Below the pieces are notes generated by a model that saw only the letters and a program-made list of their open reading frames with translations, was not told the DNA's origin and made no database searches. Below, one piece after another: positions 1-10,645 of a stretch of 64,000 nucleotides of DNA (its first letter is position 1; the number at the start of each line of letters is the position of its first letter). The translations under genes were made by a program, and so were the position numbers. This DNA is from Salvator merianae (lineage: Eukaryota > Chordata > Lepidosauria > Squamata > Teiidae). The stretch covers positions 11,012,621-11,076,620 of the forward strand of contig QVOM02000115.1 of the NCBI GenBank assembly GCA_003586115.2. The letters run 5' to 3'.

Positions 1-207
1 AGAGGGTGTGAACACAGTATACCATGAACAGTCCAGTTGCTCCCAGTCCAGCTGTGGAGCACAGGTTTGTGCTCCACAGTAAGTAGCAATCAGGAGCAGC
101 TGTACTCTGCTCCCAATCATCAAGCCTCTGAATGGTGCAGATTCACATCACTAGTGAGTGTTCCAATGCTTGCTAGTATAAAGTGCACAAAGGCTCCTAG
201 ATTACCC
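1..207. mobile_element. MITE fragment, end of a GGGCCTTTT-terminus family
   Basis: This stretch resembles 37480-37835: both carry a 'ggagcagctgta.tctgctccca' block, then 'ctagtgagtgt/ctagtgagcgt', and finish in a terminus of the form GTGNNAAAAGGCCC (here degraded to 'gtgcacaaaggctcct'). The other end lies outside the window or has decayed. No coding capacity is visible. The class is inferred from the shared terminus; the transposase superfamily is unknown. Confidence 0.5.
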
Positions 208-1712
208 TATCACAGACTGAGCTATTCTCCTGTGGATTTCTTCAGTGCTTACTTCTTACATCTTTGAAAACACATAGAGATTGCTTCAGATATAATTAAA
301 ATGATAGGAAGATCCTTTTTTCTTTCTTTCTTTTTCCCCTTAACAAAAGCATACATGGCTCTTAGAGTAAAGGAAAAAGACAGTAAATCCTGATCAATTA
401 TACTAGGAATTCCTACTGTTGTCAGTGGCTTATCAAACAGCATATCACACAGGCAATAAAGTGGAAAAGAAGATAATTGCAGCCAGTAGGCATGTAACAG
501 CTCCAAAACATTCCCCTTTCCCACATCTATCTGTCCAGTAGACAAAACATCCAGGTTCCCAGGCCTTCAGCATTCCAGCTAACCACCAACAAGGGGAAAC
601 ACTGAATCAGTGAGAAAAACAAGCAACCATGGCTGGGATCTGAGAAGATGCAAAGATGGCTGCCCTGATAAATTGCATAAGCTTTCTGTTTTCCTGATGC
701 AAACAAAAAGCCTGTTCAGAACTGTATTTCTGCCTAACCTCCTCAACCCTCTTTCATAACACATTATCCAGGTCAGAAATTAATACTAAAACAATCCACG
801 TATTCACCAGATAATTGTTTATGTATTTAAGGATCCTACCCTTTACCCAAAGATCCCAGGGTGGATCACAGCAATCATAAAATATTAAGCATAAAATATA
901 TCTAAAACAAAAAGAAAAAATAACACACCCATGCTCTCTCCAACAAGAGCTGAACTTTGTATGCTGTGTGTGCTTGGCTCCAGAACGATGCAGGGAAAAG
1001 ACTTGGTTGGGGAAGGGCTTGAACTTGCTCCTCCTGCTGCCTTTCATAAGCTCATTAGCTTGTGTGACCCTACACATGTATAGTCCTGCGACATAGGCAT
1101 GGCATAAGTGTGCCTACACAAATAATTCCAAATAGTTAATGCTATTATCCATGTTAGCCCTATCTGAATGCTAGAGCTGGACCATTTTTTTTTTTTTTTT
1201 TAAATCTGACCCTTTCAGCACACGCCTTGGTAGTACTGTCTCTACACAAACTGTCCATGTACTCCAGCTTCATGGAAAGAGGAAACCTGTAGAGCAGACA
1301 CAAGATCTTCCGGGATACTGATTACATTTTTTTATATCTATATATATAAAATGGAGACAATTACACATTTTGAAAAAGTTCAGCAAGAATCCACTGAATC
1401 AAAAATGCAACTCTATCATGAACTAAAAAAATTGTTCTTAATTTTCTTAAATACATTATAACCAGTGTGAGCAACTCAAGCCCTACAAGAATCCAATTTA
1501 TTTCTATTTATTCACTACTTCCCAGTGTAACAACATTGACTCAATTTACAGAGGGTTTTGTTTTGTTTGTTTGTTTTAAACACAAATAACATGATCAATT
1601 ACATAAAAAAAGGATTGAAAATGATGGATGGTAAAAATCAAAAGATAGGGGTAAAATTGAAGGCCTCCCTTCAGTTGAAACCTAAAGGATGCTGTGGTAA
1701 TTGTCTCATGAA
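208..1712. other. Unassigned AT-rich sequence
   Basis: No gene or recognisable element is seen. There is a 17-T run at 1185-1201 and short CTTT and TA runs near 320-340 and 1330-1350. Open frames here are short and look like chance. Confidence 0.5.
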
Positions 1713-2268
1713 TAGGGATGTGCACGAAAGAACTTTCCTCTTGTCGCTTCGCAGCGCTGTGAAGCAATGGAGCTTCGTTTTCGCGCGAAAACTCTAGGCG
1801 CGAAAAGGAAGACTTTCGTTTTCGCTGCAAAACTCTTCGCAAAAACCGGGGTCACGTTATTTGAAAAATAAATGAAATAAAGTATCAAAAAACATACACT
1901 TAGGAAAACACCCCACATACCCCCTCTCCCTTCCACATTTAAGCACGCACCTTGCTAGTTTAAGGAGGTTTTTTTTTTTATAAGACAAAATTGCGCGGAG
2001 TTGAGTGTGTGTGTGCGAGTGACAGAATAGGGGGAATGAGAGACCGATCGGAAACGGCAAAAAATCAATGCGAAGGGAAGACCTTCGCCGATCACGAAAG
2101 TTAAGTGCTGCGCTGCCTGTCACAGAGGCAGCCGGTTTTTGCGAAGATTTTTGCAGCGAAAATGAAAGTCTCCCTTTGCGCACCTAGAGTTTTCGCGCGA
2201 AAACAAAGCTCTGTTGCTTCGCAGCGCTGCGAAGCGAAAAGGGGAAAGTTCTTTCGTGCACATCCCTA
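1713..2268. mobile_element. TTCG-rich hAT-like MITE, long terminal inverted repeats (copy A1)
   Basis: The element begins TAGGGATGTGCACGAAAG and ends CTTTCGTGCACATCCCTA. The inverted arms run about 137 bp each (1713-1849 and 2132-2268) and contain the palindrome TTCGCAGCGCTGCGAA. The arms are far more CpG-rich than the flanks. The middle carries a block with 'gaatagggggaatgagag', also found at 13795 onward and in inverted form at 13682 onward. No transposase frame is present. The 8 bases on each side (ctcatgaa and gagggcag) do not match, so no target duplication is visible for this copy. hAT membership is inferred from relatives with the same termini and clear 8-bp duplications (13153, 22746). 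Confidence 0.8.
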
Positions 2269-2461
2269 GAGGGCAGTGTATTTAAGAGGGTAGGTCTCAC
2301 TCATCCATTACTTCATTCATTCATCTATTCATTTTCACACTCGCCTTCACCTAGGCCATGGACAGTATATAAATAGGTGCAAGCAAAATTAAACTAAAAA
2401 CAATGATTAAAAGTTGAGGGGGTAGAAAGGAATCACAATATACAATAAAATACACAAACTT

Positions 2462-2583
2462 GAAGAAGAAGAAGAAGAAGAAGAAGAAGAAGAAGAAGAA
2501 GAAGAAGAAGAAGAAGAAGAAAAAGAAGAAGGAGGAGGAGGAGGAGAGGAGGAGGAGGAGGAGGAGGAGGAGGAGGAGGAGGA
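2462..2583. repeat. (GAA)n/(GGA)n purine microsatellite
   Basis: A long uninterrupted GAA run passes into GGA repeats. It produces artefactual poly-F, poly-S and poly-L open frames on the minus strand. Such all-purine tracts can form triplexes and are prone to length error in assemblies. Confidence 0.98.
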
Positions 2584-2639
2584 AACCACAACAGCAAGAG
2601 AAGATAAAATTAATCACCAAATGTCTGGGTGTATAGGTG

Positions 2640-2935
2640 AGACCAACAAGCATCAAAAAAGTACTTAGTGACTGCATTCGGCAGATCACTAAAGGACAGC
2701 TGTTTCAAAGCCCAGGAACCACAGCAGAAAGCACCTTGTCTCTCCCTACTGTATCATCTATGGATAGAATCACCATGAGTTTGTAGGCAGTCCTGTTTGG
2801 CAGGGCCTGTATCTAGGTTCAGAGTTGTTTAGGGCTGTAAAGTCAACACCTTGAATTTGATCCAGAAGCAAAATGGTAACCAGTGCAGATCTTAAAATAC
2901 CAGAATAATATATGCCTGGCCTGTAACATCTGTCA
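2640..2935 (-). mobile_element. L2-type LINE remnant
   Basis: The block 'gtaaagtcaacaccttgaat' followed by 'ccagtgcagatcttaaaata' is shared with 34441-34500, which lies inside the better preserved minus-strand L2 at 33990-35850. No open frame remains. The family call depends on that internal match. Confidence 0.6.
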
Positions 2936-2941
2936 GCATCA

Positions 2942-3125
2942 ATTGGCCTTTCTGCACTTGGACTTATTCCAGATTATATCTCAGAATAGGGAACTGCCAT
3001 CTGCATGCTAGTGCAGACTATGGTAGGCCCTGGGCAAGACCTTTCATAGTTTACACTAGCATGTGGATAGCAGGTTCCTATTCTGCGATATAATCCATAA
3101 TAAGGCCAAGTGCAGAAAGGGCCAA
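2942..3125. mobile_element. Palindromic MITE (family P1, copy 1)
   Basis: The sequence is close to one long inverted repeat. It starts ATTGGCC.TTTCTGCACTTGG and ends CCAAGTGCAGAAAGGGCCAAT, with inner arms 'attccagattatatctcaga' and 'tctgcgatataatccataat'. A second copy lies at 15888-16040. It is non-coding. No target duplication is certain. Confidence 0.75.
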
Positions 3126-3420
3126 TATAAGGAGGTGAATCTGTAATGACCACTAATGAAAACGCTGTCTACAGTGTATCTTCATGTCTTTTCATCTTCT
3201 ATTTAAATTTGACTTAATTTCTAGGTAGACAGCAAAGGTTAAATATCAAAAAATCTAAAAATATTACCTTTTATGCTCAAGTATGGATTCTAATACACAA
3301 GTTAACATATGCAACAATATAAAGGACAAATCAGGTTTCAGAAGAGGTCTGTAACCAAGAAGGTAATCATACAATTGAGCAGCAATCTAACTTTAGAGAA
3401 AGATCTGCTGCAGCACAATC
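3126..3420. other. Unassigned sequence
   Basis: Short AT-rich stretch between two MITEs; nothing recognised. Confidence 0.4.
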
Positions 3421-3768
3421 TAATGTGCATGAAGAAAATTAGTGTTTTTGTTTCCTGTTGAAGTGAAAACCCATATTTTTGCTTCATCAGCAATCACAGC
3501 AGCAAAAAATGACCTTTTCACATTTGTTTTCATGGTTCTTATGGTTTTTTTCCTATTGAAAATGCACTTTTCATGGGGCAAAAACACAGCAAGAACATGA
3601 ATATTCTATCAAAGACTTCATTATTGTGAAGGGGTGACTGGTTCATTTTGATCAAATTCTGAAAATGTGTTTGTGGGGGGGAATTTATTTTCAATCCATT
3701 GTGAATATCTGCAAATGCAAAATATTCATTCAAAGTTGCAAATGTGAATGCTGTTTTGCACATCTCTA
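3421..3768. mobile_element. AT-rich hAT-like MITE (family B, copy 1)
   Basis: The ends read TAATGTGCATGAAGAAAA and TTTTGCACATCTCTA, degraded versions of the TAGGGATGTGCATG terminus. The inner segment 'atttttgcttcatcagc' is the reverse complement of a segment in the copy at 10646-10974. No target duplication survives. It is non-coding. Confidence 0.6.
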
Positions 3769-5043
3769 TTCAGAAGCTAACAAATGTAAGTGTTGTAATC
3801 ATGTATTGGGGAAAGAATCAAATGCATATCTGGATGCATTTCATTTCCTAAAAGAGGGGGGGAAAGAAAAAAAAAACTACAGATGCTACAGAAAAAAAGA
3901 CCAAACTCCCAAGTGTTCTCTTGGCAAAGACAAAGAAAAAAAAAAGGGGAAGATCATACGAACATGATGACAGCTGCCACCAGGCTGCAAAGCAGATGGG
4001 AAGGTACATCTGATGAAACGGGAGTCGGAGGTGGCTGCTTTCCTGACTTGTCTTGTTAGATTTGTCTTTTAAAGAAAAGCTCTAACAAAATAAAACAATG
4101 GGATGGAGGGGGCAGAAGAGGGAGAAATAACCAGATAAATGCCAAGCATAACAAGCTTTGCTTGAAAGCTAATTGAATGGATATGCAACAGAAAACATGC
4201 CACATAGGCTATATATAAAACTTTGCAGGCAACAAATGGTATTCTGTAATGTTTTGTGATGCATTGGGACTATGTTTATTTGTTTCAAAATGTGCTTCCA
4301 TTGATAGATATAACCAGATGAAGTGATGGGGTGCATATTATCTTCTAGCTGCATGACAGGGGCAAGGCTTTACAAATACATGCAGATAAGGTTCTCAAAG
4401 CAGAACCACTCATATCCCCCTGGCATCTGACATAACATGTGCAGCGGGTACACCTCTGTCTGTTTCTTGCTCCCTCTCTCGTGCATACTGACAGCACAGC
4501 TGGACATTCTACTTTGCTGCCATCCATTCTTGCTCATTGTCTTGGCTGCTCTAATAAGAGCTGCTGCTTGAGATGCCTGAATTCCCCTTGCTGGTTCCAT
4601 GATCATATTTTCCAACTCCTTTTGTACCAAGCTTGACCACCAGCACTTCTCTTGGTTTTAAAGCACAGCAAAAACAAAACAAAAGCAAAACTGACTCCAT
4701 ATGCTGTGGCCATTCACACTGAACCCTCCCCCCCAAAAAAAAAACACCTTTATCACAGTTTATCACAATTATTACATTTCCAAACCACAATTTGCTGGGG
4801 GACAGATAGTGCATACAAAAGATAGCTTAGACAGCCCCTAGTGGCAAGTTTTCTCACTCTCATCCCCAAATTGTATCCAGAAACAGCTGCCCTAAATGGC
4901 TTCCCTTTCCCCCCAGAAACAAAAATGGAAGCTTCCCTAGGTATGCAACAGCTTTTAAAATCCAGTACCCCTGCAGACTAGTACAATACCCCACAATAAA
5001 ACAACAAAACTGGTGTTTCCCAATAATAAATACCCTCCTTATA
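3769..5043. other. Unassigned sequence
   Basis: AT-rich, with A-runs and a short C-run near 4728. Overlapping open frames of 60-90 codons occur on both strands around 4345-4815, but none has a recognisable domain. No gene is called. Confidence 0.45.
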
Positions 5044-5300
5044 CAAAGGAACCAGAAAGCCTGTTACAGGCCATCTAGCCTACTATTCCATGCAGGGCTT
5101 ATAATGTGGGAAACAACTACAGTGCACTGTCCAGACATCTTTCCAACTTTCTTCCACTCAGCACCAAATGAAGATGAGTCCGTGGCTTTCTGAGGAAGTC
5201 AGTCCCATTGCTTTGGCTTTCTTCCTGCCTTCTGGTGGAGCAAAGAACAAATATGCCCCCCTTATGCAGAAAATCCATCTACAGTGGCAATCTCCATATA
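5044..5300 (-). mobile_element. Old CR1-type LINE 3-prime fragment
   Basis: The block 'ggccatctagcctactattc' resembles the 3-prime segment of the CR1 at 21903-27772 ('ggcccatctagtccagcatt'). The following 'gaggaagtcagtcccattgc' and 'ggagcaaagaacaaatatgc' fit amniote CR1 3-prime regions as I know them. It is strongly diverged and has no frame. Confidence 0.55.
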
Positions 5301-5511
5301 CAAAACCTTTGCATACTTACATTTCTGTCATTGGGCGGGCTCTTCAAGTCTGCAACCCACATGTTTGGGAGCAGAGGCCCCTGTCATTTTGCAATGAGGC
5401 TACCTTATTTTGCCTGCATTTTCTATCTTCCCTTCCTTAGCCTTTTCAACCTTTCCCTCATGCCTTGGTTTTGCCTTCTGACTCAATACATCCAGGACCA
5501 GGTCTGCAAAA

Positions 5512-5877
5512 GTGAAGCTGGGCATTGAAGCCTTCAGTCACGGCCACAAATTTTCAAAAGGACTTCCCTGTCATTATTGCCCCAACCAAGAGTGCACTAC
5601 CAAGGTGCTTGCATCCAGCACTCCTCAAGGGTGTTTTCTACCAGAACTGTCTGATATTATGGGTTTCCACAAGATCCAATGCCAAAACGAAGAATGTGAC
5701 AAAACTATACGTTTTCAAGTTTGTGCGGAATGGACTGCAGTTGCCATCTTTCATCCTGGAACAGGGTGCACAGTTAAAAATGCAAAATTCAAAGATGTAG
5801 CCATGTTAGTCTGGATCAGTATAGCAAGGGGGTCCAGTAGCACCTTAACGTCTAACAGGGGAAAAAGAAGTCGGTAG
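5512..5877 (+). other. Unrecognised open frame with paired cysteines, low confidence
   Basis: An open frame of about 121 codons starts at a GTG and has no ATG near its start. It contains C-x2-C-x4-C (CHYCPNQEC) near residues 20-28 and C-x4-C (CQNEEC) near residues 56-61, a spacing that loosely resembles a zinc ribbon. A second frame (5525-5800) is open over the same bases, which weakens the case for either. The last ~28 codons run into the SINE-like repeat at 5795, so any real frame would have been altered by that insertion. I do not recognise a protein. It may be a decayed retrocopy or chance. Confidence 0.2.
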
Positions 5878-5945
5878 CATAAACTTTTGTAGACTGAGTC
5901 TACTTCATCAGCTGCATGGAGTCAAGTGACTAGGGACAGAACTAT
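5795..5945 (+). mobile_element. SINE-like dispersed repeat
   Basis: Contains 'gtagccatgttagtctggat', 'ggtccagtagcacctta', 'gcataaacttttgtagactg' and 'cttcatcagctgcatgga'. I recognise this order as a widespread amniote short repeat but am not sure of its class (SINE or non-autonomous DNA element). A likely inverted fragment is at 58660-58737. Confidence 0.55.
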
Positions 5946-6091
5946 GCAGGCAAGTTGTGTGTGTTAAAAATGTTTTTGAACTTGGAATCTAACTCCTGAA
6001 AACCAGCAAGGAAAACTGTTCATCACAGGTTTGCAGATAGTAGAAGATATGGTGCCTGCTTCTCATTACCAGGGGCAGAGGGCAAGGCAGC

Positions 6092-6146
<55 letters not shown>
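6092..6146. repeat. (ATT)n microsatellite
   Basis: An uninterrupted TAT/ATT run of about 18 repeats. The minus-strand poly-asparagine frame across it is an artefact. Confidence 0.98.
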
Positions 6147-7311
6147 TAAAAAGTGGTCAAAATAGGCACAACTAGTGGTAGATGAGACATCATAAATTTG
6201 CAATTCTCTGGAAACCCCCATGAATATTGATCCTGATAAACATAGTGGATTATGCACACAGCAGTAACCCTGAATTAAAATGAATGAGAAAGGGGATAGG
6301 GAACTAAGTTATGAGCTACTGAATGAAGTAGCAGAGTGCCTACTTTGTGGATATGAGTCTGTTGCTCCTAAATGAAGGCTATCATCTCGTCTACTCTGTG
6401 ATAAGTACATGAAATATTTAATTGACCTCCAGGAAGCATGATATGACTGGTTTTGCTGTTATTGCAGCTCATCAGGTAGATGCAGTCAACCTTTCTCAGG
6501 TTTTGAACTCCCAGTCTTGTGTACATATTAGTTAAATTAACTGCACTTAGCTATTTGAGCTATAGTAGTCACAGAGATCTCAAGACTTCAGAAAGAAATT
6601 CTGAATTTCAAACTCTAGGTTGTACTACAAAAATAGTCAAGTGCTTCCAGTATAGGAATACTGACTACCAATAGTATCAGAAAGTCTCAGGAGTTGAGAG
6701 TTATAATAAGGAAAGAGAAAGTATTTACAGGCACTACTACATTAAAAAAAAAAAAAAAAAAAAAAAAAAACTTTTTGAAATTTTCATTGTGTTTGGTTTC
6801 TTCTGGACTCTGTCAGCATCCTGATCTCCTTACTCTAAGAGATCTTTAATCTGTCAAAATCCTTGTTAGAATGAGGTACCAAAAATTGGACACATTTCTT
6901 GAAATGCAGTCTCAGCAACAAAAAACAGAAAATCACAGGAAATCACCGGAATCAATCTAAACACTGTTCAGAAAGAAAACACTAAAACTCTAAAATGTAA
7001 AATGTAATCAATGTTCCTCATTCTACCAAGGAAACAGGAAAGCTATCAAGAAATCAATGTCAATGCAGAGCAAATGAGGAAGGTGTTTTACTTCATGATC
7101 TTTAATTGCTCTTTGTTCAAGACTGAATGAAATGGTAACAAGTAATGAAGAAAACTTTGCCTTCTTATTTAGAACAAACAGATCAATGGGCAATTAAGGA
7201 AACAGAAATTTATCATGAGCTCAATGAAGGCTTCAAAATATCAGTTAAGAAAGAGAATCTTCAGATTAAGAAACTTTTACTGATCCTGATTCAGCACAGT
7301 AAATACAGGAT
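6147..7311. other. Unassigned AT-rich sequence
   Basis: Contains a 27-A run at 6744-6770, which could be a retroposon tail, although no body is recognised before it. Nothing else is identified. Confidence 0.45.
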
Positions 7312-7931
7312 GGGCCTTTTCGCACTGAGCTCGGTAGACCGTTCCCAGTAGTCGGCTCCGAACCGGAGAGGTTAGGGAACGCTCGGTGCCATTCGCACTC
7401 CCGGCCAGCGGAACGGACCCAAAGCCGACCAGCAGAGGGAACAGTGCAAATGGTAGCTGCTAGTTCCGTACCCGCTTCGAACCCACTTCGCACCTTCGCA
7501 CCCACTTTGTACCCCCTTCGCACCCACTTCGTACCCAGAGGGCTGGTCACGAAGCCGGCTTCGTACCGGCAGCTCAGTTACTCAGCCGAAAGGGCTATGC
7601 CTGGTACGAAGTTTCGTACCAGGTTACGAAGCAGCGGAGCAGGGTACAAAAACTTCGCACCCCGGATGCGAAGCAGCGGAGCGCGCATGCGTAGCCGCAA
7701 CAGCCACGCCCGATGCCGAAGCAAACAGTGCGAAAGCACCATGCCCGATCTTCGCTCCATCGCGCAGGTCGGGATGAAGACATCTTTTTTGTTGTCTTGC
7801 CTTATCTGGCTTCGGGTTCGAATCGGGTACGGAGTGGTTTGGATCAGGTGAGGCGCGCGCCCGCGGCAGTGCAAAAGCTCCGTTCCAGCAAGCGGACTGG
7901 AACGGTCTACCGCTACAGTGCGAAAAGACTC
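7312..7931. mobile_element. GC-rich MITE with GGGCCTTTTCGCAC termini
   Basis: The left end GGGCCTTTTCGCACTGAGC continues to GGTAGACCGTTCC. The right end carries the reverse complement (GGAACGGTCTACC then CAGTGCGAAAAG), giving arms of about 33 bp. The interior is CpG-rich with repeated 'cgcacccacttcg' and 'acgaag' words (7480-7680). Open frames on both strands (for example 7444-7851 and 7624-8100) come from low stop-codon frequency in GC-rich DNA. 'GAT' lies just outside both ends but is too short to prove a target duplication. The terminus is shared with 1-207, 37480-37835, 50063-50470 and 60300-60430. Confidence 0.75.
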
Positions 7932-7959
7932 GATGCCTCCAGATGGTGAGATAAACATG

Positions 7960-8365
7960 TGGGATCTTGTTTAGATCCAACAATTGCCTTTCACCATTCC
8001 TGCCAGATTGTCTAGGTCCTAGCTTGTCTGGTACTGCTCCCACAATGCAGGCAATGTCAAAAATACCTGGAACTATGCAAGTGTCTGCCCCTGTGCTCAT
8101 GCAGTGGGTATTTTCAGCCCAGTTTCATCCCTGCACTTGTGTGGTGGGTATTTTGCTGAAGGAAAAACCCAAGAGCAAGTGTCAGATGAGTTAAACAATA
8201 TCACTATTTTGGAAAACTCAGCTTCAGAGTTCCTTTTCCCAGAATAGCCCATATTCCACAATTTTACCCCTACACCCCAGGACTATGCTGGGATTGCCAT
8301 GGATGCATGTGGCAATCTCAATATAGTTTTGGGATAATCCTGCATTTTATACCCTGTCTGGATGC
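7960..8365 (+). mobile_element. Unclassified dispersed repeat (family E, copy 1)
   Basis: The stretch with 'ctatgctgggattgccatg', 'aatatagttttgggataatc' and 'ctgcattttataccctgtct' recurs at 27825-28140 with the same order and moderate divergence. Both copies end near '.ccct.tctggatg'. It is non-coding and the class is unknown. Boundaries are approximate. Confidence 0.5.
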
Positions 8366-10230
8366 AGGCACAGACTTAGCCTTGAACAGTATCTTATGTT
8401 AAACATATAGCCACTACCAGAGAAGGCAACATTTAATTTATTTGCCCTTCTCAGACATTTCCAAAATCCAAGTTCTGTGAGGAGAAACAATGCTCTTACA
8501 TTGAAACTGTACCTAGCTTTTGCTTAGTCTTTCCTCTGCTCAGGATTACAACTGAAAGATTTTATTTCCCCTGAGGGGATATTAGAAACATTTGCATGTA
8601 ATGTGTAAGTCGTCCTGAATAACCAGAGAAGTGTCTTAAAACTAAATCATGACTGTGTTATGAAAGCAGGCCAAATATGCACAGTGCAAGCTATATGCTT
8701 TTCTAGCTAAAATGTGGAAAATGATGCTGGAAAGGCAAAGTGACTGTAGGTGTCTAAAAACCTCAGAAAATGGTTCATGTCATCATCTCCCCTTCTACTT
8801 TCCTCTAAACAAACCAGCTGTTTGCTTCTAGTCCTTCCTGAAAGGTGTAAAGCCTATCAATCTATCAACTTCCTATCAACCTCAGAGCATTTTCTCATAG
8901 AGAAAAGGGAGGTGATATGAAAATGTGCCTCTCCTTCCTATGGATCGGCATGAAGCTTGCCAAAGTGTTGGAAACTTCATCTGACCCAGAAGCATCTTGC
9001 CTCTGATTGAGCTACATAGCCCTGTTGAGTATTCACTTGGAGGTGTGTGTTATTCAAGGTATCCCTGACATCTGGAAGGAAAAAAGGGAGCAGTGATTTG
9101 GTAAGCACCACAACTGAATGTACTTAATTCATCACAATGTGGGGTTTGAACTGGGAAATCACGTGAATCAATTAATTAGGAGAAAAATGAGGTGTGGTTA
9201 GCGTCATCCATCACTACTCCCCAGCAGCTTTCAAGAGCAACTGTGGAGTGAAGTTCCACAGCTTCACTTATCAATATGTTCTAATTGGCTAATCCTCCCC
9301 CTGGTTCTTATAACTGTGCACTTGCCTTCTGTGCTCACTGTAAGGCTGCTGCCATCATTAAAATCCCCACTAACATGTGATACTTTTTCACTTGTTACTC
9401 ATATTGCCTACCATTGTTACTAATTCTCTACTTGAATGTTCTGTAAATAAAAGTTGCTGCTTGGGTTTGACTTTTCTTTACTAATAATGATGATGAAGAA
9501 GAAGATGATGATGATGATGTATCAAGATTGGTCTCACTCATTCTCTTTTTTCTAAGGTTTGGCTGCCAGTGACATGTTCTGTCAAACAAACCAGATCTTT
9601 AGTTTCAAAAGATCCTTAGCCTCTGAGCACGTCCAAGGAACCAGGGCACTTCTTGTAAGAGATGGCTAATCTTAATTGGTCCAAGACACATATTCATCCT
9701 TACTAATATAATACAGATCAGATATTAGCAGTGAACATGACTAACTGTAGACATTTCCATCAGAGTATGTATCAGAGGGAGGGTAACATTTCACGACCTG
9801 GGAAACAGGAGAAAGAAGTGGCTGTAAAGCTATCAAAGTCAGCCACCTTAGTGCCTGCAACTAGCCTCTTTTGTTTTTCATCCAAGAAAATGGGAAAGAG
9901 CCCCTACCTTACTGAGACAACATACTGTTTCTATGAGGAGTACTTTTCTGATGGATAGGATCTTCTCTCTTTTAATCATTAAGGTTCTGTTTATTTTAAA
10001 CACTGTTTCAGTATGGTCATCAATCATGCCCCTAGAGAATTTGATATATGACTTGACAGAAAGGATTAAATCCTTCTTTCAGCCCCTGCACTACAATTGT
10101 TATTATTATTATTTTATTTTATTTTTTGTTGCCACTGTGGAGTGTTGGAATATAAAAACATTTGAAGTCCAGTTCTTAAACGGTAATGCAAGCAAATATG
10201 GAACTGAACGTTGTTCTTTGTTTTACTTTA
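8366..10230. other. Unassigned sequence with a possible LTR-like segment and a GAT/GAA tract
   Basis: At 9300-9320 there is a TATAA ('ttcttataactgtgcac'). About 130 bp later comes an AATAAA signal ('taaataaaagttgctgcttg', near 9447). The pairing resembles the U3-R-U5 order of a solo LTR, but no matched TG..CA ends or target duplication were found. A (GATGAA)n tract lies at 9486-9519. No gene is seen. Confidence 0.35.
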
Positions 10231-10361
10231 AGGCTGCATTCAGACATCACTTACTTATTCCGCTATATTTGGATATTCTGGAATAAAGCATGAATATTCC
10301 GGAATATCATGCTTATTCCAGACTCTAGTGGAATAAATAAGCAAACGTTAGGATCCTGCCT
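10231..10361. mobile_element. Short palindromic MITE (family P2, copy 1)
   Basis: Begins AGGCTGCATTCAGACATCAC and ends with a degraded complement ('aacgttaggatcctgcct'). The interior is made of 'tattcc/ggaata' inverted words ('gaatattccggaatatcatg'). A related copy is at 55566-55664. It is non-coding. Confidence 0.6.
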
Positions 10362-10645
10362 AAGTGAGTATGCTGCATTCTAAGAATACAGGGCCACATA
10401 ATCAAAGTGCATGTGCCAATTGCAAGATCTGACTCTGAACATAGCATTAAACATTTCAGACAGTAAAATAATATGCCATGGGATTGAAAAAAATGATGGT
10501 GCAGCTAATTTAATTACAAGCAGAAGACACTGTAATTTGTCACAAAGCTTGTGGATTGCCTCCTATCCCCCTCTTGCTCCATTTGATTGAGTTTCAATCC
10601 TGTAATGCCAATGCTCATGTCACTGTGATCTTAAGCATTTGAGAA
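10362..10645. other. Unassigned sequence
   Basis: Nothing recognised; the last 8 bases (tttgagaa) are the target duplication of the next element. Confidence 0.4.

Noticed and set aside
2351..2689. Poly-F/poly-S/poly-L frames
   Set aside because: Translations of the GAA/GGA microsatellite.
4345..4814. Cluster of overlapping frames of 60-87 codons
   Set aside because: Frames on both strands, no recognised motif, and lengths expected by chance.
6066..6257. Poly-asparagine frame
   Set aside because: Translation of the ATT microsatellite.
7444..8100. Overlapping frames of 60-158 codons on both strands
   Set aside because: They lie mostly in a CpG-rich MITE with complementary ends, where stops are rare by composition.
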